From positions 1 to 20,660 of the forward strand of contig LRSK01000225.1 in the NCBI GenBank assembly GCA_001563325.1: a stretch of DNA of 20,660 bases. Reading direction: 5' to 3'. The stretch is from Candidatus Thorarchaeota archaeon SMTZ1-83. Lineage in GTDB: Archaea; Asgardarchaeota; Thorarchaeia; Thorarchaeales; Thorarchaeaceae. Positions 1 to 7,539 of this stretch are shown here, one piece after another; the stretch's first letter is position 1, and every line of letters starts with the position of its first letter. The notes under the pieces are model-generated. The model was not told the origin of the DNA. It worked only from the letters and a program-made list of their open reading frames with translations, and did no database searches. The translations under genes were made by a program, and so were the position numbers.

Positions 1-3000
1 GTCTACAATGACCCCTCATCATACATGGATGACTTCGCATACATGGCAGCCGTTCCCACTTCGGTCTTCTTCCATGGTGGGGCGCAGTACGTTTCGCCAT
101 TGATAAAGGTGGGAGGTTCAGACTCTGAGAGATGGCTTGTAGAAGACTGGGCCGAGTACCTGGAACCGGATGGAGGCGCCACTCAGCTTGTTGGCATTGG
201 CCCGATTTCAGACTCCGCAATAGAGGGCATTGAGAAAGAACTAGGAGTACCAATGTACCCAATGATATCAGGTTCGAACTCAACAGACATTGCAGCTCAA
301 CTGGCTCTCATGGATTGGAATTCTTCAGATACTGCAGTCTTCGCACTCGCCGGGGATATTCTCCCTGAACCTGTAGTCACTTCTGTCAATTACACCTTCA
401 CATTTCTGAACTCTGCCTTAGCGCCCTATAGGACAACTGTCCCCGGACCTGCCAACATCACCTTCACTCCGCATTCAACCGCAATGTGGCTTGAGGGAAC
501 GGTCGACTGGGCTACTCAGGATCTCTATCTTCATGAGCTCAAGGATCCGAACGGGAACATTGTAGACTACTCGGTCGAATCTCAGGTCTATTTTGAGCGA
601 AATCCAGCGTATGTTGGCACAATGGTGCCTCTGCACTTCTGGTATCCTAAAACAATGGATGGTACTTGGACAATGGCCGTTGAGAAGATTCTCCCTGGCT
701 CGAATACCTTAGATTGTGAAATCAAGTATCATCCCGGATTCACGAGAACCGTCAATGTGCCATCCAACGCCAACTGGTTGAATGTCAGCATAATATGGGA
801 CAAGATTGCTACTGATCTTAATCTCGCCTTGGTGGATCCGACCGGGCGACTAGTTCAATGGGCACCTGCAGGTAGCATTCTGACAGGTGTTAACAGGGAT
901 AGCGTCGAGATTCCTTATCCGATGCCGGGTCAATGGACCGTCATTATGGCATGGATGGATGCCAGCGACGAGGAGAACAACGTTAACCTCTCTTGGCAGA
1001 TCTCAGTCCTTCCGACGGAGCTCCAGCAGTATCTAGAATCCGCCGCCAATGGCGCTGTTCTTGCATCCCTATTGAACGCACCACTGTTGTATGTCACAGA
1101 AGACTCTGTTCCAGAGTTCACAGAATGGGTTTCACGAAGGTTGGGTGTAGCGACGAGTTTTCTTGTAGATCCAGCCAATGTTCACTCAGGTTCTCTTGAA
1201 ACCGAACTAGGTGCCTTCTCCACAGTTGTTTCACTGGACAACTACTCCGTGTTGACTCAGCAGATAAGGGCAGTTTCCCAAGAGAACGATGTTGTCGTCA
1301 CAACTCCACAGGGAACAGGTGACGAGCTCTTCGGTCCAGCGGCGTTCTCTGCGGCTGCTCATGGGGCTCCTGTGTTCTCACTATGCGGCAGTGACAATTC
1401 CATGACAACAAGAGCCGAGGAAACATGGTTCCCCTATTTGATAGGCCCAGAGATTGATGTGTATATAACAAGTCGATGGATAACTCGACATGAGAACGGT
1501 TGGTACGATGAGAGAATACCCAACAGAAACTCTATGATGCAGTCTGTAGACGATTTTGAGAGCTTCCTGAGTATCCGTGGTGCATACAACTCGAGCTACC
1601 AACAGTCAGTTGTAATCCTATCTCCTCCAGAACTGATCAAGGTCAGTTTTGACAGGTCTCTCCAGAGTCACTTTCAACCAGGCCGGATTCCGGCTGCGGG
1701 CTCTGCTCTTGCTAGTGTCATGGTGAACAGAGCGATTCATCATCGGTTCCTCTTTAGAACTGCAGATGCAGCAGACGAGACCCTACTCACCATGTATGCT
1801 TACACAGATGGCCAATCATACCCAGACAACTTCTATGATAACCACGTGATTAACCAGATTGAGGACACCACTTCAGCGGTAGAGGCTGCAGGCTTCTCAG
1901 TCAATATGCACGTCGGATATAATGAGGTCTTCAGCGGTGTTGCGGCACAAGTCGGGCTTTGGTCAATGAGTACTCACGGAACTCTCACGAGCGGTCCAAT
2001 GGATCCTCCAACCAGACCTGGTGGACCGGGGTTATTCTCGCTCAGAAACATAGACGCAACTTGGGGCTTCGAGGAATCAGTCGCTGTCAGAGAGAGTGCT
2101 AGCGATCCCGACAAACTCGTGAACCCGGTCGCATATGAGGCCGAGGTCGCCCACCATGTTACAAAGAGCACAGATGAACTGGAAGCCGCGATAAACAACA
2201 TAGGTTCACCAATCGTCATTCTCACTGCGTGTCTTCTCGGTGGGACAAGGCTACCTGGTATGCTCATGGAGCACGGCGCTGTCGGAGTAATCGCATCTCC
2301 TAGGACGGTCTACTTCCAGCCGGCGGGTCTTCTTTCGATTCTGTTGGCTGAGGGCCTATGCGATGGCAATTCTACAGGTGCATCCCTCAGTGATGGGCTA
2401 GTCAAGATGGCTCCGGACTATTCCAATCCTCTGGTGGGACGTGATCCCCGCGACTATGGAAATCAACAGGTGTTGTTCGGAGACCCTGAAGTCCATCTGT
2501 ACTCTCCCTCGACATCACCCAGACTTGCTGCAGTAGACCCGGGCGCTGCCAGCTTTGACGGCCATCATCCCGGGAATGGAGTTCCTAGAGTGGCCGGCCT
2601 AGGATCATCTGACTATCTCCCAGCAGCATTCACCACACTCGGAGTCGAGTTTGATTACTATGAAACATCAAACCTAACATACTTTGATAGACTGCTGCCA
2701 CTTCGGAGTGTTGTCATCATAGAACCGGACACTGTTTCTGCATTCTCCTCTCAACTGGCAGTCTCAGGTACCCTTGACAGCTATGTACGAAATGGAGGCT
2801 CGCTTGTCTTAATGGGGGTCTCCGGTGACTTGGACTGGCTGCCTTGGCCAATAGAATACGAGGCCACAGGAACTGGTTCTTCAATCACGATTGTCGACTC
2901 TGGCCACCCCTTAATGTCAGCACCCAATACGCTTAGTGCGACCGTAGACTACCAAGGTCATCTCTCATCAGTCTGGGAGAATCTCACTGTACTTGCTACC

Positions 3001-3621
3001 GACGGCACAAACGCTGTGATAGCGGCCGGCGTCGTTGGCAAGGGGAAACTCGCCTTAACAACGACACATCCAACTGGGACGCAACGCAATGCAACGGTGG
3101 AGAATGCAGTACTGTGGAACACTATGCCGTCTCTATTCCTACGAGATGTGATACTCAGTCAGGAGATAATATGGGAGGGCGACAGCGTAGTCCTTACACT
3201 AGAGATTACGAATCGCGTAGGAGTGGGTGTCGAATTGGTTCAGATGCAAGCGTGGTTCAATGAAACTCAGGTTTCAGTGGTAGAGGTCGGTTCGGGAACT
3301 TATACCATCACTCTAACAGAGGACTGGACACGCGGACGCCTTGGCGATTTTGATCTGAAACTCTCAGGGACGAAGTCCGGGTACGACTCGCTGTCAATTG
3401 TGTTGCGAGATCTTGTCTATATCAGAGCATTCCCCTTGGTGCCTATACTGTTTGTCGTTGGGGTGGTCGCAGTCATCTTGGGCGGATCCCTCTATATAAG
3501 GCGTAGGCGCGGGGGAAGTCTGACCTCCTGGCGGCAAGAGTCCGGGAAGACAAAAAAGGAACGCGAGCGACAAAGGCGGAAGGACGAACGCTTCGATCCC
3601 AAGGAGTACTTCGGCGTCTGA
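1..3621 (+). CDS. Membrane-anchored surface protein with gingipain-like (C25) peptidase domain, 5' end missing
   Basis: The frame is open from base 1 and there is no signal peptide near the first ATG (base 25), so the gene starts upstream. Residues are numbered from that ATG (1198 aa). Seen: two beta-sandwich-like segments at about 110-335, each with a DPxGxxV stretch and a later GxWT; a C25-like region at about 545-830 with PGRIPA, STHG (His651), LTACLLGG (Cys736) and closing GDPEVHLY; a Rossmann/glutamine-amidotransferase-like region at about 845-1030; an Ig-like region; one membrane segment at 1136-1158; and a basic tail of about 40 residues. His and Cys in these settings match the catalytic dyad of clan CD cysteine peptidases (gingipain, caspase). 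Many N-x-S/T sequons suit an outside location. Segments at 1-110 and 340-480 loosely resemble cell-wall-binding (CWB2) repeats. Inferred role: surface or secreted-side cysteine peptidase. Substrate unknown. Confidence 0.72.
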   Translation, partial: VYNDPSSYMDDFAYMAAVPTSVFFHGGAQYVSPLIKVGGSDSERWLVEDWAEYLEPDGGATQLVGIGPISDSAIEGIEKELGVPMYPMISGSNSTDIAAQLALMDWNSSDTAVFALAGDILPEPVVTSVNYTFTFLNSALAPYRTTVPGPANITFTPHSTAMWLEGTVDWATQDLYLHELKDPNGNIVDYSVESQVYFERNPAYVGTMVPLHFWYPKTMDGTWTMAVEKILPGSNTLDCEIKYHPGFTRTVNVPSNANWLNVSIIWDKIATDLNLALVDPTGRLVQWAPAGSILTGVNRDSVEIPYPMPGQWTVIMAWMDASDEENNVNLSWQISVLPTELQQYLESAANGAVLASLLNAPLLYVTEDSVPEFTEWVSRRLGVATSFLVDPANVHSGSLETELGAFSTVVSLDNYSVLTQQIRAVSQENDVVVTTPQGTGDELFGPAAFSAAAHGAPVFSLCGSDNSMTTRAEETWFPYLIGPEIDVYITSRWITRHENGWYDERIPNRNSMMQSVDDFESFLSIRGAYNSSYQQSVVILSPPELIKVSFDRSLQSHFQPGRIPAAGSALASVMVNRAIHHRFLFRTADAADETLLTMYAYTDGQSYPDNFYDNHVINQIEDTTSAVEAAGFSVNMHVGYNEVFSGVAAQVGLWSMSTHGTLTSGPMDPPTRPGGPGLFSLRNIDATWGFEESVAVRESASDPDKLVNPVAYEAEVAHHVTKSTDELEAAINNIGSPIVILTACLLGGTRLPGMLMEHGAVGVIASPRTVYFQPAGLLSILLAEGLCDGNSTGASLSDGLVKMAPDYSNPLVGRDPRDYGNQQVLFGDPEVHLYSPSTSPRLAAVDPGAASFDGHHPGNGVPRVAGLGSSDYLPAAFTTLGVEFDYYETSNLTYFDRLLPLRSVVIIEPDTVSAFSSQLAVSGTLDSYVRNGGSLVLMGVSGDLDWLPWPIEYEATGTGSSITIVDSGHPLMSAPNTLSATVDYQGHLSSVWENLTVLATDGTNAVIAAGVVGKGKLALTTTHPTGTQRNATVENAVLWNTMPSLFLRDVILSQEIIWEGDSVVLTLEITNRVGVGVELVQMQAWFNETQVSVVEVGSGTYTITLTEDWTRGRLGDFDLKLSGTKSGYDSLSIVLRDLVYIRAFPLVPILFVVGVVAVILGGSLYIRRRRGGSLTSWRQESGKTKKERERQRRKDERFDPKEYFGV

Positions 3622-3667
3622 GAATTGCGCAAAAAACCTACGCGTCAGCGCCTACAGTACAGGAAGC

Positions 3668-3715
3668 TTTTATAGCAACACGAGGCGACCTGAGTCTGAT
3701 TGGACTGATTTGAGG
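3668..3715 (+). promoter_or_regulatory. TATA box and Shine-Dalgarno of the Roadblock gene
   Basis: TTTTATAG at 3668-3675 lies about 52 bases before the ATG at 3724, giving an expected transcript start near 3698 and a short leader. The leader carries GAGG at 3712-3715, eight bases before the ATG, so translation here looks Shine-Dalgarno led rather than leaderless. The rest of the 3622-3723 gap holds nothing else I recognise. Confidence 0.5.
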
Positions 3716-3723
3716 CCCTAGAG

Positions 3724-4086
3724 ATGTCCAGCCGCGTAGATACAATCAACAAGATCATTCGTGACTTCGAAACGGTACCAGGGGTGGAGGGCGCAGCTCT
3801 TGTGTCACTAGATGGTCTTCCTATCTCGTCAGCCCTTCCTGAGAGCGAACAGGAAACCGTTGCAGCAATCAGTGCTGCTATTGTATCGCTTGGAGAGAAG
3901 GCAACAACCGAGCTCGACCGAGGAAACCTGTTGGAGATTTACGTCAAGGGCGACAAAGGATATACACTCATGACCTCTGTTGGTGACCACGCGCTGATCT
4001 TGGTCCTAGCTAGACCCGATGCACAATTGGGACTAATCTTCGTGGACATGAGGCGAATGGCCGATACACTGCTTGACATACTATAG
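3724..4086 (+). CDS. Roadblock/LC7 domain protein (MglB-like)
   Basis: 120 residues, the size of a single Roadblock/LC7 domain. Seen: N-terminal helix, then GVEGAALVSLDGLPI (a strand-turn-strand typical of the family), a central helix with AAISAAIVSLGEKA, a hairpin region, then ALILVLARPDAQLG and a C-terminal helix. Known for the family: Roadblock proteins dimerise into a platform that binds small Ras-like GTPases; MglB is the GTPase-activating partner of bacterial MglA, and Asgard archaea carry many Roadblock proteins beside many small GTPases. No transmembrane segment, so cytosolic. It is a single-gene unit with its own TATA box and an ATG start. An MglA-like GTPase gene lies at 11223-12140, but the two are not in one operon, so partnership is inference. 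The gene ends 29 bases before the convergent coaBC stop. Confidence 0.88.
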   Translation: MSSRVDTINKIIRDFETVPGVEGAALVSLDGLPISSALPESEQETVAAISAAIVSLGEKATTELDRGNLLEIYVKGDKGYTLMTSVGDHALILVLARPDAQLGLIFVDMRRMADTLLDIL

Positions 4087-4087
4087 A

Positions 4088-4106
4088 AGAATCAGTCTCT
4101 GATTCT
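4088..4106. terminator. Hairpin between convergent genes
   Basis: A perfect inverted repeat, AGAATCAG-TCT-CTGATTCT, has an 8-bp stem and a 3-base loop. It fills most of the 29 bases between the converging Roadblock and coaBC stops, so it reads as a hairpin at the 3' end of both transcripts. There is no long T-run, and archaeal termination depends mainly on U-tracts, so a role in 3'-end definition or stability is as likely as true termination. Confidence 0.4.
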
Positions 4107-4115
4107 AAGTCTGGT

Positions 4116-5363
4116 TCACGACATAGCCTCTACAATCGTGTTCACAATTTCCCTTGCCACATCTCTCTTCATTGAGAGCGGCACGTGTTTGACCGAGCCT
4201 TTGCGCCCAACTATGATTACCTGATTCGTTTCAGTGTCAAATGCAACACCTTCTCTCGAAGCGTCATTGGCTACGACTAGGTCGCAGACCCCGGATTCGA
4301 CCTTCGCCTTGGCTCTCTTCTCAAGCTCCTTGTCAGTGACTCCTGACTCCACCTTGAATCCAACGATGAAGAGTCTCTTATGCTCCTTGCGAATCGTATC
4401 AATGATCTTCGCGGTAGGCCTAAGATTGACTGTGAGCTCTGGGTCTCCAGATGGAATCTTGGAGTCAACGCTTACAGAAGGCACATAGTCTAGCACCGCC
4501 GCTGTAGATACGAAAACGTCTGTTCTTGACTCAGACAAGGCCTCTGTTACTGATGATTGCATATCATCAGGAGTTTCCACTCTCCGAACATTTGCTTCGC
4601 GAGGAGGGCTGAGACTCACAGGGCCCAAGACTAGGTCGACGGTCCCTCCCCTTGATATCACTTCATTGGCAATCTCTATTCCCATTCTTCCACTCGACGG
4701 GTTGGTAATGAAGCGCACCCTGTCTATCCAGCCTCTCGTTGGGCCTGCTGTGATCAAGAAGTGTTTCCCGTTGAGGTCTTGAGGTCCCAGAAGCGATATC
4801 ACTCGACTGGCAATCTCCTCAGGTTCCAGAATCTTCGCCTTGGCTTCCTCCATCCTCGGACTCACAACATGGACTCCAATTCCCTTGAGCTTCTCGATAT
4901 TCTCAATCACAGCTGGATGGTCATACATAGACTCGTGCATGGCTGGAACAACAATAACTGGAATCTTCGCTCCAATTGCAGATGAAACGGTGGTTGTAAC
5001 GGCTGTATCATCAATGCCATTTGCTATCTTCCCTATGGTATTGGCGGTTGCAGGTGCCACCAAGACGAGGTCTACATGTTCGTCATGCTTTCCCGCCAAT
5101 GTGATGTGTTCAATCTGACCGGTGAGTTCCACGACCACGGGGTTCCCGGTGGCCCATTCGAGTAGGTAAGGATGGATTATCTTGTGCGCCATTGGGCTCA
5201 TTACACAATATACTTCGGATCCGTGCCTCATGAGCAGCCTAGAGAGAGCAACACATTCCACTGCGGCAACACTTCCTGTGACGCAGAGCGCGATTCTGCG
5301 GTTGCTCAAAGAATGACTAAGGCTTCCAATGATTAGCTTGGATGTGTGTGTGATTGAACTCAC
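4116..5363 (-). CDS. coaBC: Bifunctional phosphopantothenoylcysteine decarboxylase / phosphopantothenate--cysteine ligase
   Basis: Couples 4'-phosphopantothenate to cysteine (CoaB) and decarboxylates the product to 4'-phosphopantetheine on FMN (CoaC). 415 residues. CoaC half at about 20-190: ALCVTGSVAA (26-35), IEHI with the likely catalytic His86, APATANTIGKIANG (103-116), and PAMHESM (140-146) where the usual bacterial motif is PxMNxxM. CoaB half at about 198-415: ITAGPTRGWIDRVRFITN (204-221), NPSSGRMG (221-228), LVVANDAS (362-369). The start is a GTG at 5361-5363, directly after an in-frame stop. A TATA-like TTTAT centred 30 bases upstream suits a leaderless GTG start. A TTG 18 codons in would give a more usual CoaC N-terminus (SNRRIALCVTG), so the start is not settled. 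Transcribed away from the pantoate kinase operon, which supplies its substrate. Confidence 0.93.
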   Translation of the reverse strand: MSSITHTSKLIIGSLSHSLSNRRIALCVTGSVAAVECVALSRLLMRHGSEVYCVMSPMAHKIIHPYLLEWATGNPVVVELTGQIEHITLAGKHDEHVDLVLVAPATANTIGKIANGIDDTAVTTTVSSAIGAKIPVIVVPAMHESMYDHPAVIENIEKLKGIGVHVVSPRMEEAKAKILEPEEIASRVISLLGPQDLNGKHFLITAGPTRGWIDRVRFITNPSSGRMGIEIANEVISRGGTVDLVLGPVSLSPPREANVRRVETPDDMQSSVTEALSESRTDVFVSTAAVLDYVPSVSVDSKIPSGDPELTVNLRPTAKIIDTIRKEHKRLFIVGFKVESGVTDKELEKRAKAKVESGVCDLVVANDASREGVAFDTETNQVIIVGRKGSVKHVPLSMKRDVAREIVNTIVEAMS

Positions 5364-5390
5364 CTATTTCACGTTCTTGAACACATGCTG

Positions 5391-5395
5391 ATAAA
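5391..5395 (-). promoter_or_regulatory. TATA-like element for coaBC
   Basis: On the minus strand this is TTTAT within AGTTTATCAG. Its centre is about 30 bases from the G of the coaBC GTG start, close to the usual archaeal TATA-to-start distance, so transcript start and start codon could coincide. Another minus-strand candidate, TTTCTATAAG near 5437-5446, would give a leader of about 50 bases. Confidence 0.35.
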
Positions 5396-5530
5396 CTGAG
5401 CGAAGGTAGATTCGTAGCTCGGATTGAGACTCATTCTGCTTATAGAAAGGCGAAGTAAAAGTAAGCAAAGAATATATGAGATTAGTGAAAGAGCGGGAGT
5501 GCCAGAACTGGACGCCGACATAGGAATTCA

Positions 5531-5540
5531 GTATATATGG
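5531..5540 (+). promoter_or_regulatory. TATA-like element upstream of the 280-residue orphan gene
   Basis: GTATATATGG lies in the divergent gap between coaBC and the gene starting at 5627. Taken as a plus-strand TATA box it predicts a transcript start near 5560 and a leader of about 65 bases. The element is nearly symmetric, so it could serve either strand. I see no other clear element in the 263-base gap. Confidence 0.3.
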
Positions 5541-5626
5541 CATTAACATTCAATAATCTTGAGCCCTAGCTCTCTCAATCAGTTATGAAACAGCATGCGA
5601 ACAGACCACTGGCAGGTGTTTGAGGT

Positions 5627-6469
5627 TTGGCGGACTCTTCTCCCAATCATGATGACTTGTATAGCGAGCTCATCGCTGAGAAGAAAGCACGTTACCAAAC
5701 CTATGACAGCGTTGTGTCATCATTCGGGACCCCCAGTCAATCGTTGTTTGTACTAGACAACGACAACGAAGTTGACACATTCCAGAGGGACTTCAACGAG
5801 TTCTTGACTTACCGAGGCCTCAAGAGTGACGACTCAAGAGAGCTGCCCTATCATGTGGTTAGAATCGGCTACGATGGAGATATGCTCGACGATATGTTTC
5901 GTCTGGTTGTTTCTGCTGCTGCTGAAGAGTTCAAGCCTGCAAATCTGGATTCGAGCATGCTCTACTCCAAGCAGGCAATCTTTCAGCATCTATACCAGAC
6001 CATAACCCAAGACAAGTTCCTTCTATTTCACATCACAGAGTTCCCGCTTGCCTATTACTTTGAAACCGCGGTTGCTGTTGACGTGGAAGAACTCTCCGAC
6101 GTGATGGACCCCGCCGTTCACGATGAAACCATCACGCGGTACCTGAATGATTTAAGACAGCAAGGCACTGAGGAGCACAGAAAGACATACACCTTCTTCT
6201 ACAGGATTAGCACATCGCTCCTAATGGAGCTCTCAAACGTCTTCCTTGTTGTGCCAACAGCAGGAATGAACAGGCATATGGTCGTGACGAGCTGGCGAAC
6301 TCAGACACTTCTCTTGGGATTCAGCCCTCTGACTTGGTCTTCCGGCAGTTTCAACGTCTATGATCTGAGTGGACGAGATATTGATGCCCGTTGGGGCTAT
6401 CCTGCTCCTCCTTCAAAGGATCCGCGAGTGAAGCAGTACACCAGTCTCGTGCCTCTTGGCAAGGAGTAG
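5627..6469 (+). CDS. Hypothetical protein, no family recognised
   Basis: 280 residues, acidic, with no signal peptide or clear membrane segment, so probably cytosolic. I see no P-loop, zinc motif or other signature. It appears as alternating hydrophobic strands and helices (for example LFVLDND near 42-48, FLLFHITEF around 133, SNVFLVVPTAG around 208), which suggests one compact alpha/beta domain. The C-terminal 30 residues are proline-rich and polar. The start is a TTG two codons after an in-frame stop, so it cannot lie further upstream; AGGTG at 5614-5618 is a usable Shine-Dalgarno eight bases before it, though a TTG ten codons in is also possible. Flanked by coaBC (divergent) and the pantoate kinase operon (same strand, 131 bases and a separate promoter away). 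A link to coenzyme A metabolism is only suggested by position. Confidence 0.75.
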   Translation: MADSSPNHDDLYSELIAEKKARYQTYDSVVSSFGTPSQSLFVLDNDNEVDTFQRDFNEFLTYRGLKSDDSRELPYHVVRIGYDGDMLDDMFRLVVSAAAEEFKPANLDSSMLYSKQAIFQHLYQTITQDKFLLFHITEFPLAYYFETAVAVDVEELSDVMDPAVHDETITRYLNDLRQQGTEEHRKTYTFFYRISTSLLMELSNVFLVVPTAGMNRHMVVTSWRTQTLLLGFSPLTWSSGSFNVYDLSGRDIDARWGYPAPPSKDPRVKQYTSLVPLGKE

Positions 6470-6528
6470 CTTGATGTCACCGACTTCTTAGAACTACAAG
6501 ACCGTTCAGAAGTGACCCCCCGCCTGTT

Positions 6529-6548
6529 TGTATATACCTGTATATACA
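6529..6548. promoter_or_regulatory. Tandem 10-bp palindrome, candidate operator of the CoA operon
   Basis: TGTATATACC is followed at once by TGTATATACA. The second unit is a perfect 10-bp palindrome and the first differs by one base. A period of 10 bp puts both on the same face of the helix. The pair spans about -72 to -53 relative to the leaderless ATG at 6601 and lies 24 bases before the TATA box, where an archaeal activator would usually bind. Alternative reading: extra upstream TATA boxes. Confidence 0.4.
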
Positions 6549-6571
6549 CCATTTATTTCTCTATGATTGAG

Positions 6572-6580
6572 TATATATAT
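6572..6580 (+). promoter_or_regulatory. TATA box of the pantoate kinase operon
   Basis: TATATATAT is centred 25 bases before the ATG at 6601. At the usual archaeal spacing the transcript start falls on or next to the ATG, and no Shine-Dalgarno lies between, so the first gene of the operon looks leaderless. Confidence 0.6.
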
Positions 6581-6600
6581 GGCTCGAGAAAAGCACACGA

Positions 6601-7539
6601 ATGACCACCTTGAGTTCACAGGGAGATAATACGCCACGTTCAGCTCGTGCATTCGTGCCCGGGCATGTGACCGGGGTCTTCCGTATCTATGATGAACATG
6701 AGAATCCCCTTCACCGTGGCTCCACAGGTGCCGGATTCTGTCTGGACATCGGGACCACAACAACTGTGACCCTCGAGGTGAGTCGGCCCCCCACGATCTC
6801 GGTGAACTACAACGATTCCAGGATAGATGCACCTGTTACAGTGATGGTGATTCGAAGATTGCTTGAGAACAAGGACAAAGACTACAGGGTCCATGTAGAG
6901 CACGAGTCATCGCTTCCGATTGGAGTGGGGTTCGGCGCCTCCGGAGCTGGCGCATTGGGAACTGCACTCGCACTGAATCATCTTCTTCACGATGGCACTG
7001 ACCTAGATAGTGCTGCGTCACATGCACACTACGCGGAAGTAGTGAATCACACGGGATTGGGGGACGTCATCGCTCAGACTTCGGGAGGAATGGAGATCCG
7101 AGTTCGCCCGGGAGCGCCTGGAGTCGGAGAAGTAGTCAGTTTCCCATCTCCTGAGGGGCTTGGCGTGATTCTGGCCGGAGCACCTGGCCTTGACACGAGA
7201 ACCGTACTCGTTGACCAGGCTCATCGAGATGATATCAACCGGGTTGCCGATGGCCTTGTGAGCAAGTTAATCGAGAAACCCTCGCTCAATCAATTCATTT
7301 CATGTTCTAGGGAGTTTGCACGTGAAACCAATCTTATGACCCCTCGTGTCGAAGCCGCGCTTGATAATCTAGAGTCTGCTGGACTCAGCAACTCAAGCAT
7401 GGTAATGCTCGGCGACTCCGTGTTTTGTTTCTGCGAGAGGGAATTGACTCAAGACGCTGTATCGATTATGGAAGCGCATTGGGACAGTACTCAGACATAC
7501 GTTACATCGGTTTCCGATCAAGGTGGGAGGTTGGTCTAG
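6601..7539 (+). CDS. Pantoate kinase (GHMP family)
   Basis: Phosphorylates pantoate to 4-phosphopantoate with ATP, the first step of the archaeal replacement for the PanC/PanK route. 312 residues, full length. Seen: AFVPGHVTGVF near the N-terminus (17-27), the GHMP ATP-binding motif LPIGVGFGASGAGALG (105-120), and TGLGDVIAQTSGG (151-163), all typical of archaeal pantoate kinase rather than of other GHMP kinases. The ATG start is supported by the leaderless TATA spacing. First gene of an operon with the next enzyme, whose TTG start follows the TAG stop directly. A possible operator, the tandem palindrome at 6529-6548, lies upstream. Nothing looks broken. Confidence 0.93.
   Translation: MTTLSSQGDNTPRSARAFVPGHVTGVFRIYDEHENPLHRGSTGAGFCLDIGTTTTVTLEVSRPPTISVNYNDSRIDAPVTVMVIRRLLENKDKDYRVHVEHESSLPIGVGFGASGAGALGTALALNHLLHDGTDLDSAASHAHYAEVVNHTGLGDVIAQTSGGMEIRVRPGAPGVGEVVSFPSPEGLGVILAGAPGLDTRTVLVDQAHRDDINRVADGLVSKLIEKPSLNQFISCSREFARETNLMTPRVEAALDNLESAGLSNSSMVMLGDSVFCFCERELTQDAVSIMEAHWDSTQTYVTSVSDQGGRLV
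7525..7530 (+). promoter_or_regulatory. Shine-Dalgarno deciding the TTG start of the phosphopantothenate synthetase
   Basis: GGGAGG inside the pantoate kinase coding end lies nine bases before the TTG at 7540, which directly follows the upstream TAG. It supports the non-ATG start and translation from the shared transcript. Confidence 0.6.

Noticed and set aside
5364..5549. 61-codon minus-strand frame directly upstream of coaBC
   Set aside because: It runs in the same frame as coaBC up to a TAG, so I considered an N-terminal extension broken by a stop. Its composition does not resemble CoaC, it covers the promoter region, and it has no ribosome binding site.
6500..6600. CRISPR-like or longer repeat array around the TGTATATAC copies
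   Set aside because: Only two adjacent 10-base units are present, with no spacers and no further copies nearby.
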